64,000 bases of DNA from Scleromitrula shiraiana (lineage: Eukaryota > Ascomycota > Leotiomycetes > Helotiales > Sclerotiniaceae): positions 1,426,001 to 1,490,000 of the forward strand of contig JABELC010000002.1 of assembly GCA_028455995.1 (NCBI GenBank). The letters run 5' to 3'. The notes beneath the pieces were generated by a model. That model had not been told where the DNA came from and did not search any database. It saw only the letters and a program-made list of their open reading frames with translations. A program made the translations under genes and the position numbers. Shown here in pieces: positions 1 to 14,125 of the stretch (the stretch's first letter is position 1; the number at the start of each line of letters is the position of its first letter).

Positions 1-3000
1 TTTCATTAATTCTAACCCGATATAAAGATTACATAATAAATTATTAATTAAAATTTAAGATATTTTTATTTAAATATTGATTTTAAAATTAAATTAATAA
101 AAAACATAATAATTTTTATATCGAGTCAATATAATAAAATTTCATTATTTTTGACCCGATATAAATATTATATAATAAATTATTAATTAATATTTAAAAT
201 GTTTTTAATTAAATATTAATTTTAAAATTAAATTAATAAAAAAAATAATAATTTTTATATCGGGTCAATATAATAAAATTTCATTAATTTTGACCCGATA
301 TAAAGATTACATAATAAATTATTAATTAAAATTTAATACATTTTTTATTTAAATATTGATTTTAAAATTAAATTAATAAGAAAATTAATAATTTTTATAT
401 CGAGTCAATATAATAAAATTTCATTAATTTTGACCCGATATAAAGATTACATAATAAATTATTAATTAAAATTTAATACATTTTTAAATATTCTTTTTTA
501 AATATTGATTTTAAAATTAAATTAATAAAAAAAATAATAATTTTTATATCGGGTTAATATAATAGAATATTATTTATTTTGACCCGATATAAATATTACA
601 TAATAAATTATTAATTAAAATTTAAGATATTTTTAAATATTCTTTTTTAAATATTGATTTTAAAATTAAATTAATAAAGGAATAATAATTTTTATATCGG
701 GTCAATATAATAAAATATTATTCATTTTGACCCGATATAAATATTACATAATAAATTATTAATTAAAATTTAAGATATTTTTAAATATTCTTTTTTAAAT
801 ATTGATTTTAAAATTAAATTAATAAAAAAAATAATAATTTTTATATCGGGTCAATATAATAAAATATTATTCATTTTGACCCGATATAAATATTACATAA
901 TAAATTATTCATCAAAATTTAAGATATTTTTAAATATTCTTATTTAAATATTGATTTGAAAATTAAATTAATAAAAAAAAGAATAATTTTTATATCGGGT
1001 TAATATAATAAAGTTTTATTAAGTTTAACCCGATATAAATATTATATAATAAATTATTAATTAAAATTAAAGATATTTTTAAATATTCTTCTTTAAATAT
1101 TGATTTTAAAATTAAATTAATAAAAAAATTAATAATTTTTATATCGAGTCAATATAATAAAATATCATTAATTTTGACCCGATATAAATATTACATAATA
1201 AATTATTCATCAAAATTTAAGATATCTTTAAATATTTTTTTTTAAATATTAATTTTAAAATTTAATTCATAAAAAAAAGAATAATTTTTATATCGAGTCA
1301 ATATAATAGAATATTATTTATTTTGACCCGATATAAATATTACATAATAAATTATTAATGAAAATTTAAGATATTTTTAAATATTCTTATTTAAATATTG
1401 ATTTTAAAATTAAATTAATAAAAAAAATAATAATTTTTATATGGGGTCAATATAATAAAATATTATTCATTTTGACCCGATATAAATATTACATAATAAA
1501 TTATTCATCAAAATTTAAGAGATTTTTGATTAATTTTATTTAAATATTAATTTTAAAATTTAATTAATAAGAAAATTAATAATTTTTATATCGAGTCAAT
1601 ATAATAAAGTTTCACTAATTCTAACCCGATATAAATATTACATAATAAATTATTAATTAATATTTAAAATGTTTTTAATTAAATATTAATTTGAAAATTA
1701 AATTAATAAAAAAAATAATAATTTTTATATCGAGTCAATATAACAAAATTTCATTAATTTTGACCCGATATAAAGATTACATAATAAATTATTAATTAAA
1801 ATTTAATACATTTTTTATTTAAATATTGATTTTAAAATTAAATTAATAAGAAAATTAATAATTTTTATATCGAGTCAATATAATAAAGTTTCACTAATTC
1901 TAATCCGATATAAATATTACATAATAAATTATTAATTAAAATTAAAGATATTTTTAAATATTCTTTTTTAAATATTGATTTTAAAATTAAATTAATAAAA
2001 AAAAGAATAATTTTTATATCGAGTTAATATAATAAAGTTTCATTAATTCTAACCCGATATAAATATTACATAATAAATTATTAATTAAAATTAAAGATAT
2101 TTTTAAATATTCTCATTTAAATATTGATTTTAAAATTAAATTAATAAAAAAAAAAAAAATTTTTATATCGGGTCAATATAATAAAATATTATTCATTTTG
2201 ACCCGATATAAATATTACATAATAAATTATTAATTAAAATTTAAGATATTTTTAAATAATTTTATTTAAATATTGATTTTAAAATTAAATTAATAAAAAA
2301 AATAATAATTTTTATATCGAGTCAATATAATAAAGTTTCATTAATTCTAACCCGATATAAATATTACATAATAAATTATTAATTAAAATTAAAGATATTT
2401 TTAAATATTCTTATTTAAATATTAATTTTCAAATTTAATTCATAAAAAAAAGAATAATTTTTATATCGAGTCAATATAATAGAATATTATTTATTTTGAC
2501 CCGATATAAATATTACATAATAAATTTTTCATCAAAATTTAAGATATTTTTAAATATTCTTATTTAAATATTGATTTTAAAATTGAATTAATAAAAAAAA
2601 TAATAATTTTTATATCGGGTTAATATAATAGAATATTATTTATTTTGACCCGATATAAATATTACATAATAAATTATTAATTAAAATTTAAGATATTTTT
2701 AAATATTCTTATTTAAATATTGATTTTAAAATTAAATTAATAAAAAAAATAATAATTTTTATATCGGGTCAATATAATAAAATATTATTCATTTTGACCC
2801 GATATAAATATTACATAATAAATTATTCATCAAAATTTAAGATATCTTTAAATATTTTTTTTTTAAATATTAATTTTAAAATTTAATTCATAAAAAAAAG
2901 AATAATTTTTATATCGGGTTAATATAATAAAGTTTTATTAAGTTTAACCCGATATAAATATTATATAATAAATTATTAATTAAAATTTAAGAGATTTTTG

Positions 3001-3364
3001 ATTAATTTTATTTAAATATTAATTCTAAAATTTAATTAATAAGAAAATTAATAATTTTTATATCGAGTCAATATAATAAAGTTTCATTAATTCTAACCCG
3101 ATATAAATATTACATAATAAATTATTAATTAATATTTAAAATGTTTTTAATTAAATATTAATTTTAAAATTAAATTAATAAAAAAAATAATAATTTTTAT
3201 ATCGGGTCAATATAATAAAATTTCATTAATTTTGACCCGATATAAAGATTACATAATAAATTATTAATTAAAATTTAATATATTTTTTATTTAAATATTG
3301 ATTTTAAAATTAAATTAATAAGAAAATTAATAATTTTTATATCGAGTCAATATAATAAAGTTTC
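1..3364. repeat. AT-rich tandem satellite, left part (about 23 units)
   Basis: A unit of about 138-150 bp repeats head to tail from the first base of the window. Each unit has an inverted repeat (TTTATATCGGGTCAA, about 20 nt of spacer, then TTGACCCGATATAAA), followed by a conserved ATTACATAATAAATTATTAATTAA block and an AT-rich filler. CCCGATATAAA-type cores recur near 16, 154, 293, 433, 583, 731, 880 and onward to 3235. Unit differences are almost all C/T or G/A, as expected of RIP. No open frame of note. The array continues after the retrotransposon insertion at 17,655, and the window starts inside it, so its true left end is unknown. Confidence 0.95.
3360..3364. repeat. Target-site duplication GTTTC, left copy
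   Basis: GTTTC lies directly before the outer left LTR and recurs at 17,655-17,659 directly after the outer right LTR. Joining the two flanks with one GTTTC copy recreates the satellite sequence AATAAAGTTTCACTAATTCT, which exists uninterrupted near 1,883-1,902. This makes the insertion boundary unusually secure. Confidence 0.88.
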
Positions 3365-3523
3365 TGTGGTTTTACTTTAGTTAAGTCGTACGATTATGGT
3401 ATTGTAGTTTGTGTTTGATATTCTTATTATTGATTTATCTATAGTATAGATTATCAAGTCGTATATATATACGATTGTGGTTATATACTTATTATATACT
3501 ATTTTATGATCTATATTTTAATA
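3365..3523 (+). repeat. Outer element, 5' LTR (159 bp)
   Basis: Starts TGTGGTTTTACTTTAG and ends CTATATTTTAATA. It aligns without gaps to 17,496-17,654, and nearly all differences are transitions. Shared landmarks include GATTATCAA followed by TATATATATACGATT. Confidence 0.87.
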
Positions 3524-6500
3524 TTGGTATTATTTAAAAAGAAAAGAAAATTAAATTAAATTTATTATATATTATAATATTATTTTTCTTTGTTTTTTTA
3601 TAAAATAAATCAAAAAATTAAAATATATATAAATAATTAATAAAGAAAGTATTTAAAAAAAATATATATAAAATTGTAATTATTATTGTTTTAATAAACG
3701 TTATTTTTAGAAAGATTATTTTTAAATCGAAATAATAATATTTTAATGATTTTTGTAAATATTATTTATATATATTATTATTTTTTGTATTTCTTTTGTA
3801 TTAGTTTTTTATATTTTTGTATTTTTTATATTAATTTTTTATGTTATTGCATTTTTTCTATTATATTTCTTTTGTTGTATTTTGTTAATGTATTGTATAA
3901 ACTAATTTATAATAAATGTTAGTTTGAATAATTATGATTTATTTTATTGGGTAAATAAAATGATTTATTTATATTTAATTTATTTTTTTATATTAATATT
4001 GATTTTGTTAGTATTGATAAAGTCTTTGAGGGCGGTATAGAGTTTTGATTTTATTATTATATTAGTGAAGTTTGTGTTATTAGTAATTTATTTGATTTTT
4101 ATAATTTTTTTGTGTTTATATGATTAATAAATAAAAGCTAAATTAATTATTAAATGTTTTTTTTGGAAAATATTGAATTTAATTAAGTATTTATAAAAAG
4201 ATTTTAAATTAATATAGATTATAAAAAGTATAAAGTTGGTTATGATTTTTTTATTAATTAGTTGATTTATGATTTTATTAATATTAAATTTGATTGTAGT
4301 AGTAATATTAAATTTATATTTTATTTTATATAGTTTTAAAGTAAGAATGTTTTGTATAATTTATTTATATTTAATAAAGAATTAATAAATAATATTTATA
4401 TTGTTATTTTTATTAATAAATATTATAATAAAATCGATTTAAAAAAAAATTAATATTATTTATAAAGTTTATATTAATAAAATAAATTATTTATAATGAT
4501 TTTATTTTAAAAAAAATAAATATAAGACTATAATTAAAGTTATTAATTTGTTATTAAATATGTTTATTAAAAGTATTTATATTATTTTTAATTAAATTAA
4601 TAATTTAGATTATATATGATAAATCGAATAATATTTTTAATTAATAAATGTTTATAATATATATATTATAGATTTATTAAATAATATATTGTTTTTTTGG
4701 GGAAATATTTTTTTTGATTTTTATATGTGATTTAAGATTGATGGGGAAATGTTTTATGAGGTAGAGTTTATTATATTGTTGTTTTTGAATGAATGTAATT
4801 ATATTGTTTTTATTGATTTAGATTAAAATGTTGTTAAATTTAAAAGGGGAGTTAATTATTAATTGTTTTTGTGTTTTTAAAAGATAATTTTTTTTTTTGA
4901 TTTAAACTTTTTTTTTATTTATAAATTCTTTATTAATAAGAATAAAGGTATTATTGATTTATAATTCGATTATATTTAATTTTTTATTTTTATTAATATA
5001 GAGTAAATAATTATTAGATAAAAAAAAATTATTTCGAAAGTTTTTGTGTGATGATTGTAGTATGTAAAATATTAATGATTTTTTGATTTTGTAATGTTAT
5101 AGAGTAAGTATATAATTTTAAAAATTATATTTGATTTGAAGTTTGTTTTTGGTGAAGATTTGATATAAAATATGTAAATTAAAGATGTTTTTGATTAAAT
5201 ATATATTTGTGATATATTGTGAAAATATAGTTGAGTATATTAATGTGTGTTTTATGAGGTTGTAAAATAAAGTATAGTTTTATAATTGATTTATTGGATG
5301 GTGAAGGATTTTGTTAAAATTGTTTTTTTATTTTTATTATTGTAATTTTGAATTATTAATTTAGATTTTTTGAATATTTTTAATATATTTTTGTTTTTAA
5401 TAGAATTGATAAATTTATTATAGAAGATTTAGATATTTTTTGGTATATTATTTTTTTTAATTATTTTAAATATATTTTTTTTAATAAATTATTTATTTTT
5501 TTTTTATAAGATAAATGAAATTGATTTATGATTAGTAAAAGATTTATAATAATATATATATTAAAAATGTTTTTAATAATATAATTATTATTATTATTAT
5601 TATTAAAGTATATTTGATTATATTTTAGAGTTTATTTTTAATAAAGAATTTCGATTATTAGTTTTGAATATAAAGTTGGAATAAAAATTAGATTAAGAAT
5701 AAACTTTTTATTTAATATATAAACGCTTTTTTTTAATTAAAGTATTTTTGAATTGTTAAAGTTTTTATTATTAATTAAATTTAAAATAAGATTTTTTATT
5801 AATAAAGAATTGATTATATTATTAGATAGTTTATTAGATATTTTGAGTTTTTTTTTATATAGTTTTATTAAAATGTTTTTGAATTTTTTATTAAAATTGT
5901 TTATTTTGATTATATATATTTGATTTTTTATTTTGATAAGTTTATATAATTTGTTTTAAATACTTTTTTTTTAATGAATAAGAATTAAGGATTTAAATTT
6001 AAGATTATATAGATAAAATATAGATAATTTATTATATTAATATAAAATATTTATTATTATTTATTTAATATATTCTTTTTATATTTTATTTATTATTTTA
6101 TTAATTATAATAATATATTATAAAATGAATAGAGTAAAGAAATCGAAAAATATTAAATAAAGAAATATATTAAATATTAATAAGATAAAAATAAGATTGT
6201 TTAGATTAACAATATCATTAATAGCTTTGATAGCTATTTATAGTTTTATATTCTTATTAATTTTTTTAATGTCTTTAAATTCTTTAATAATAATTATATA
6301 TGTTTATTAGATTATTTTATAATAATATTTAATTATTTTAATAAAATAATAGGTTTTAATAAATATATATTTAATTTTAATTATAATTATATAAGTATTA
6401 TTAATAAAGTTTTTTTTTATAAAATGAATTCTTTAATTATAAATAATTAGTTTGGAAAAGCCATTATAAATATTGATCTATATAAAGCAAAATGCGTTTT

Positions 6501-7406
6501 ATATTGTTATTATTAATAAATCTTTGATAAAATATATAATATTGAATTAGATTGCTTTATTAATAATGTAGAAAATAGGATTATTGTTAATGTATATTAT
6601 ATTAATTATAATAATAAAGTTGAATTTTATATTATTATAAAGTTTGAATTTGAATCTTTTAAATTTATTAATATAGAATTAATATTTTTTGCAATATTTT
6701 ATGAGTTATTTTAGTTATTTATAATTGAATTTATCTTTATAATTAATGCAATTAAATAGATTATATAGTTTTTTAATAAAAAGATATTCTATTTGTTTAT
6801 AAATATAGCGTAATTCGATTTTAGATAAATAGTATTTTTTATTTATATTTAATGATTTTATAATAAATTATTGGAATTTTTAAAAAAAGATTAATTAATT
6901 AATAAATATATATTTATAATATTTGATTGTTTTTTATATTTTATTATTAATATATTAAAGTTCATTTTTAATATTATTAAATAAAATTTAAATATAATCT
7001 ATATTTATAAAACTTAATAAAAATAAAGTATTGATATTAATAATATAAATGTTAATTATATTAATTAAGTTAATAATTAAGATAATTCTAATAAAAAAAA
7101 TATTATTAAAGTTAAATTTAAAGTTTATAATTAAATCTAGAATTTTTATATTGATTTAAATAAATTTTTATAATGTTAAAAACTGTTTATAATCAATAAT
7201 TAATTATTTTGCAATGTTAAAATCAATTATTATGTTGATAAATTTATATTTATTATAATATTTAATCTATAAATAGATTTTGAGTTTTTAATCAATTTTA
7301 CTAATATAAATATATAAAATGATTAGATTGTTAAATTCTATAGTAAAATTATTGTAGTTATTATTTATAATAATGTAAGAGTTGTATAAAATAATAAATA
7401 TTTTAA

Positions 7407-7439
<33 letters not shown>

Positions 7440-8609
7440 AATATAATTTTAATTAAAATACTTCAATTTTTTTAATTATATAAATAAAATCATTATTATT
7501 ATCGTATTTATTTTAAATATATTAATTATAATTTTTATTAAAATCTTATATATTATTAAAACCAAATCTTGATTTTATTTTTTAATTAAATTCTTTTTTC
7601 ATTATGATTTGTTTTTTAGAAATATGTTTAATTAATTAATATTCTTTTTTTTTATAAATATAATATATTTTTTATTTTTAATTATAATAATTATTATTAA
7701 ATCAAGAAATTCGATTATTAAAATATATATTTTTATTTTAAAATCAAAAATTGTTATTATTCTAATTATTTTTTTAAAATTGTTGATTATTAAAATTTTA
7801 TTCAATTATATCGTTATTTTTTTTTAAAAAAAATGATTTATTTTTAAATTTAATTTTTATATTTTTTTATATTATAATAAATACATAGATTTTTATAATT
7901 ATAGCAATAAATATTTTAAGTAAATCAAAGTATTTTTAGGAATATACAAAGTAATTTTGATAGACTATAAAAAGTTTTATTATATAAATAAAATTATTAT
8001 ATATTTTTAATAATAAATCGAATTTTATAATATATATTTTATTAAGTAGAATTTTATATAATTATTTGATAAACTTTAATAAATTATTTATAATAATAAT
8101 ATAAAAAATGATTTTAAATTAATTATTATATATATTATATTTTTATTTTTTATTTTTAAATGTTTTTTAGAATTTTTTGATAATTGTTTTTTAATTAATG
8201 TTTAAATTTCTATATTTAATAATGTTATAATAATATTTTTAAATGTCTTTATATAATATAAATAAAATGCCGAAATATCAATATTATTTAAATAAACTAA
8301 TTTATTTATAATTATTTTTATAAATAATTGATTTGTATTTAATATTATTTATTTGATTATTGTATTTATTATTATTTGATATATATTATTTTATGAAGTT
8401 TTTAAATTGTTTATTAATATCAAATAAAATAAAATCAATTTTAAAGTTTTTAAAATTTGAATAATTAAAAAAATTGTTTTTAAGATTAAAGTTAAAATCA
8501 AGATTGAAATCATTGTTGTTGTTATTTTTTTTTTTAATAGATATTGATTTGAGATCGGGTTTTTTAAAGTTAAATGGTTTTTTAGATATCGTTTATTTCT
8601 TTTGTTTGT
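3524..8609 (+). mobile_element. Outer element interior, left part (decayed)
   Basis: Non-functional interior of the outer retrotransposon, made of AT-rich sequence with stops in every frame. From about 3,600 to 6,170 the plus strand is nearly free of C while G persists, and several of the few remaining C are in CpG. From about 6,200 to 8,450 both are depleted more evenly. A stretch near 4,900-4,990 resembles one near 10,050-10,110 in the nested element (for example TTTATTAATAA followed by AAAGTATTATT-like sequence), suggesting the two elements are related. Confidence 0.6.
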
Positions 8610-8614
8610 GTTTG
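8610..8614. repeat. Target-site duplication GTTTG, left copy (nested element)
   Basis: GTTTG directly precedes the inner left LTR and is repeated at 16,243-16,247 directly after the inner right LTR. Confidence 0.75.
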
Positions 8615-8768
8615 TATGACTCCGGGGGTATGGAACTATACAAGTACAGTATCATTCAATATTATATTATTTGTTTAAGGAGTTTAAGAAAAATGTTATA
8701 CACTATTGAAGATATATATCTTCTCAATAGACACGTAATATAAAGTTATATATTTGATTATATAAATA
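8615..8768 (+). repeat. Nested element, 5' LTR (154 bp)
   Basis: Begins TATGACTCCGGGGG, probably TGTGACTCC before decay, and pairs with TATAACTCTAAAG at 16,089. This copy kept several G residues that became A in the right copy, while the right copy kept C residues that are T here. The two LTRs were therefore mutated on opposite strands. Confidence 0.8.
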
Positions 8769-11700
8769 TTGGCAACTTTTTGAAAACTTGAAGTTATGTA
8801 TATAAAAAGTTGAACTTTGTAAAAACTATAAATTATTTATATAAAATAAAAAGCAAAATAAGCTTTTTTTAATCTTTTGTTATTTTGAAATCTTTATAAT
8901 TTATTTATATGCAATATAATATTTTGAAGTTAGATTAAAATAAATATTATCTAGATCGTGTATTATTGTTGTTCTATATTATTGTTGTTTTTTATATTAT
9001 ATTTTTTATTATTTTGTTTTATAATGATTGTATATAAATTGAATAAATAGAATCGATTATTATTTGGTTATTTTTTGAAAAATAAATAAAGAAAAGAAAG
9101 AAAAAATCAAAATTCTTTTTTATGTTTAATTTATTTGTTGATCTTTATCGATATTTTGTTTATATTAATAAGTTTTTTTAGTATTAAATAAAACTTTATT
9201 TTTATTATTATATTTATTAGATTATTATTGTTATTAATTTATTGTATTTTTACGATCTTTCTATATTTATATGATTGATGTAATGCTATAATATCGATTA
9301 TAAATCGTTTTTTCGATTATTATTTTGAATTTAATTAATAATTGAAATAAGAAATATAAATTAATATAAATAATTAATAATAAAATGCGATTATTAAAGA
9401 TTTTATTAATTATATTTTTGATAATGATTATTATATTAAAATTAAGGATTATTATATAAAGTTTTGATATTAATATAGTTCAAATGATGTATTTGTATTT
9501 GATTAAAAATTAATATATAATATTTATATTTTTGTTTTTATTTATTAGTATAATAATATATTTGATTTAGGATAATAAATTAAAGTTATTAATATATAAA
9601 ATATTAATAAATATATATATATAAAAAGTATTAAAATTAAATAATATAAATCAAAGTCTTTTTATAAAGTTTTTTTTTTATTATTATATATATTTATTAA
9701 ATATTTTTATATTTTTATTGCTTAATTTGATGTTTTGTGTAATTTGTGTTAAGTCGAATAAAGCTTCGAGTTGGTAATAGATTGCGATATAAACATTATA
9801 AATGTGTTATATAATATATTGCTTTTTTAATATTGTATTTTTTTAGAGTCTATTATATATTTTGTATATATTAATATTGATATTTTTGATTTGTTCTATA
9901 TTTTTATATTGAAGTTTTTAATTTATTATAATTATTAAATTTTTTAATAATATTAAATCATTGTTGAATTTAAATAAATGTACTTTAATTAATTATTTTT
10001 GTTTTTTATATAAGAATTTAATTTTTTTTAAATAATGTTTTTTTTTATGGGCAAATTGTTTATTAATAATAATTAAAGTATTATTAATTTATATTATTAT
10101 AATTCTAAATCTTTGTTTTTATATATATAATAAATAAAAGTTATATATCGATATCATTATTTTAAGCTTTATGATATAGTGGTTTAGATATATGTTGAAT
10201 TAATAATTTTTTATTTTTAATATTTTATATAGTAGTTATATTATATAAAGTATAATTTTAAATAAATATTTTATTTTTAAAATTATATATATAAAGATAA
10301 AATATATAAGTTTTAAATTTATTTATATATATATTTAAATAATATTATATAGATAAATATTAAATGTGTTATTGTTTTTTATTATTATTATAATAATTGT
10401 AATTATTAATATTAATTAATAAATTAAATATTATATAGTTAAAGATTATATAAATATAGTATATTTTTTTATATTGTTAAAATTTTATATAATAAGCCTT
10501 GATTTTTTATATATGTTTTTTATATTTGGATATTTGAATTTATTAATTTATTTATATTTAAAGATTTTTATTTTTATTAAAATGTTTTTTTATTTTATTA
10601 TTTTGAATATATTAGTTTTTATTAATCTATTTAGTTTTTTTTTTCTTAATTTTATATATATTTTATTTGTTTTTTTTTTATTATATTTAATTTGTTTAAT
10701 AGAGGAAATTAATTTTTTTGTAAAAAAGGTATTAATTGGATATGTAATATATTCGTTATTTAATAATATTATAATATTTAATAATATTTTTTTAAAATCT
10801 TTATTTTTTATATATAGTCTAAATTGTATTTTTTATTATGTATTTTATTAAATATATTGATAAAATTAAATCGTTATTAATAATGAAGTATTAAAGCTTT
10901 GATTTTTTTTGATCTACTATGTTTGCGAATTACTGGTTTAGATGATTTGGATATCGTTGTTTTTAGTATTTTTTAAGTAATTGATTGATTATTGTTGTTA
11001 TTTATAGATATAGATAGTATATAGTTTTTTATATATATTATTAATAATATTAATATTAGATTAATAAATTTTTTATAATATAAGTGAATTGATATTAATT
11101 ATATAATTATAATATAGTTATTTATATTAATTTTATAGTTTTTGCTTTTTATCGATTTAAAGATATAAAATCTTGTTCATTTTTTTTTTTTTATTTTAGT
11201 GATTTTTTTATATATTAAAATCTTTAAGTATATTTTTAGATTATATATTGTATATGTAAATAGTTTATTTTGTTTTTGTAATATATCTTTTATTAATTAA
11301 ATCATTTTATATCTATAAATTTTATTATTTACTTTTTATAATTTTATTGCTTAATTAATAATAGTTTTTATTAATAGATCTGATTTTTTTATATATGCAA
11401 ATATATTAAATATTAAAAGTATTAAAATTAGTTTATTGGAGTTTATTAAATCATTTATAGCCTTTATTATTATTTATAATATTTGTTTTTTTATAAAGCT
11501 AGATTATTATAATTCGTTTTATAGAATTTTAAATACTTATTATATAATTTTATAATATTACTTAATTTTATTAATTAATTAATAAAATTTTATAAAAATT
11601 ATTTTTATTTTAATTATTATAATGTTTATATATTTATTAAATTTTTTTATAATAAATTGTATATTTATATTAATAATAATATAATTTAGAGGTTTTATAT

Positions 11701-13679
11701 AGATATTAATCTATTTAAATCGAATTGCATTTCAAATATATTTTACTAATAAATTATTTAGAAATGTTGCCGTTTAGTATTTTATTATTTTATTGAGTAT
11801 ATATAATATCGTTTTTTTGTTAATATATATTATATTAATTATAATTATATAATTGAATTGAATATTATTATTTTTATTATTATTGATTTTGAATTTGAAT
11901 TTTTTTAGTGATTTATTATATATTTGATATTGATTATAATATTTTATTAATTTATTAATTTTATTTTTATTTATATCATTATAATTAGTTTATTTAAATA
12001 TATTATATAATTTATAAATAGTTAGATAATTAAAATATTTATATAAATAATGTAGTTTTATTTTTATAAAATAATAAATATTATTTGAAATTACTAATTA
12101 TATAAATATATTATAATTATATTTTTATAATAAAAAACTATAGCTATATTTTTATATAATAAAGAAATGTTTGTTGGTTTTATTATAAATAATCTAGTTT
12201 TTGATATTATTAAAAAATATATTAAATTTATTTATATTTATTAAACAAAATAAAAATGATATATTTATATAAACAATATAAATCTCGATTTATCCAATTA
12301 ATAATTCAATTTTATATAATTTGATAAATTTTTTAATATCTTTTTTTTCAAATATAATTTTTGTGATTTTTGTCTTGTTATAATTAATAATTAGATTAAT
12401 TAACTTTTATAATACTTCAAATTATCGCTTATTAATAATCGATATTATTATTATTTCTATATCGATTATAACACTTTAAAATTTATCGGGATTATATTTG
12501 TTATTTATAAAAAATATTTTAAAATTATATATAATTTGTTTTGATATTATGTTTTTATTAATTTGATTATTATTAAATAGTTTTTTATATATTAATATAT
12601 ATTTAAATGTTTTTTTTATAAATTTAGTAATTATTTATAGATTATTGATTGGATTATTTGATATATAATATGTTTTTAATATAATTTTGTTTAAATATTT
12701 TATCTTTATATAAAATGCTTTATAAGTCTTTTTGATATCCTTTTTCTCTGTTTTTTGCTTTTTTTTATAATATATTAAAAATTATTTATAAATATAATTG
12801 TTATTATTTTTAATAACTTTTTTTTTATATTTTTTTTAAACTTTTTTTTGATTTGATTTTGAATAGTTTATAAAAAAACATTCTTTTTTTTTGTATATCC
12901 AATATCGTTTTTTATAAATTAATTTAAAGTTTTCTTTATTATATTAATCTTGAATGTTAAATCGTAATTTAAATCGATTTTGATAACTACTATGTTTTTT
13001 TCGATCATTATAATTATTTGTTTTATTATATTTATTATAATTAAAATCTTTGTTTTAGTTTTATAAGTTATCCATAAATTCTTTTTTAATATAATATATA
13101 TTAATATTATTATTTTATAATTTATTATAGATTTAGATTATTCTTTTGATTTTTTGAATAAGATTAAAGATATTTATAATTGATTAATAATATATTTAAA
13201 TATATTATTTGATTTATTAATATAATAAAATTATCTTTTTATAAAAATATAATTAACTTTTTATATTGTTTAATAAAGTTTTATATAATCGTTTTGTTTT
13301 TATAAAAAATAGTTTTAAATATTATTTGAGTTTTTTTTCTTGATTTTTATTTATAATATTTTTTATTATTAGTTTTATTTATTTGTTTATTATATTATGA
13401 TGATATAGCTTTTTTTGATATTATATTTTAAATTTTACAATTAGATTTTTTATTTTTTATAGAAATATAATAAGATTTAATATATAATATTCGAGTGCTT
13501 TATTTTTAAGTATAGTTAAAAATATTATTATTATAAGTTTGTTTAGAATGTTTATATGTTATAAAATTAATTTATATATAATTAGTTTATAATCAAAATC
13601 GTTATTTTTATCATTGAATTTTATTGCATTATCATATATTTTGCTTAAATTGATCTAATATTAGACTTTCAATATATAA
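8769..13679 (+). mobile_element. Nested element interior, left part (decayed)
   Basis: AT-rich sequence with no credible coding frame. C is scarcer than G on the plus strand through most of it. It begins with the presumed primer-binding site. Nothing else recognisable. Confidence 0.55.
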
Positions 13680-14125
13680 TATTAATGATTCTTTTTTTAA
13701 TAATATTTTTGATCTTTATACTTATTTTTGCATATATATGCCTTTTTATCCCTTTATTTTTTTTTTTAATTTTGTTTGTATTGAAAATTATAATTATTTT
13801 GATTATAATTATAGTTATTTTGATTATAATTATTTTAATTATTTTGAAATATACAATAATTTTGATTGGATTAATTTTGATTAGATTAATTTTAATTATA
13901 TTAGCTTTAACCAGATTGAATTTAACCAGGTTAAAATATATAGTTATTTTAATTATAATAATTTTTATTATAATCATTTATATTATGATGATTTTGATTA
14001 AATTGATTTTAATTAAATTGATTTTAATCAAAGTAGTTTTAACCAAGTTGAAACATACAATTATTTTGATTGTAATGATTTTTATTATAATTATTTTTAT
14101 TTTAATAATTTTGATTATTATATAA
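13680..14125 (+). repeat. Low-complexity degenerate repeat, former Phe/Asn/Tyr/Asp-rich coding segment
   Basis: The sequence is built from reiterated TTTTGATTATAATTAT-like and TTTAACCAGGTTAAA-like words. One plus frame reads almost continuously as Phe-Asn-Tyr-Asp-Gln-rich codons, interrupted mainly by TAG/TAA where CAG/CAA would fit. The original protein stretch was probably a Q/N/aromatic-rich repeat inside the nested element. It could instead be simple-sequence DNA with no coding past. Confidence 0.45.

Noticed and set aside
1..3364. CRISPR-like array in the AT-rich tandem repeat
   Set aside because: Units are tandem without unique spacers, and the context is clearly eukaryotic; it is a satellite.
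10474..10851. 125-codon open frame in the AT-rich block
   Set aside because: Residues are almost only F, I, L, Y, N, the result of extreme AT bias inside a RIP-decayed retroelement; no start context or motif.
13669..13977. Overlapping open frames on both strands (13,669-13,977 minus; 13,685-14,125 plus)
   Set aside because: Product of a low-complexity repeat with few stops; Ile/Lys- or Ile/Leu-only content.
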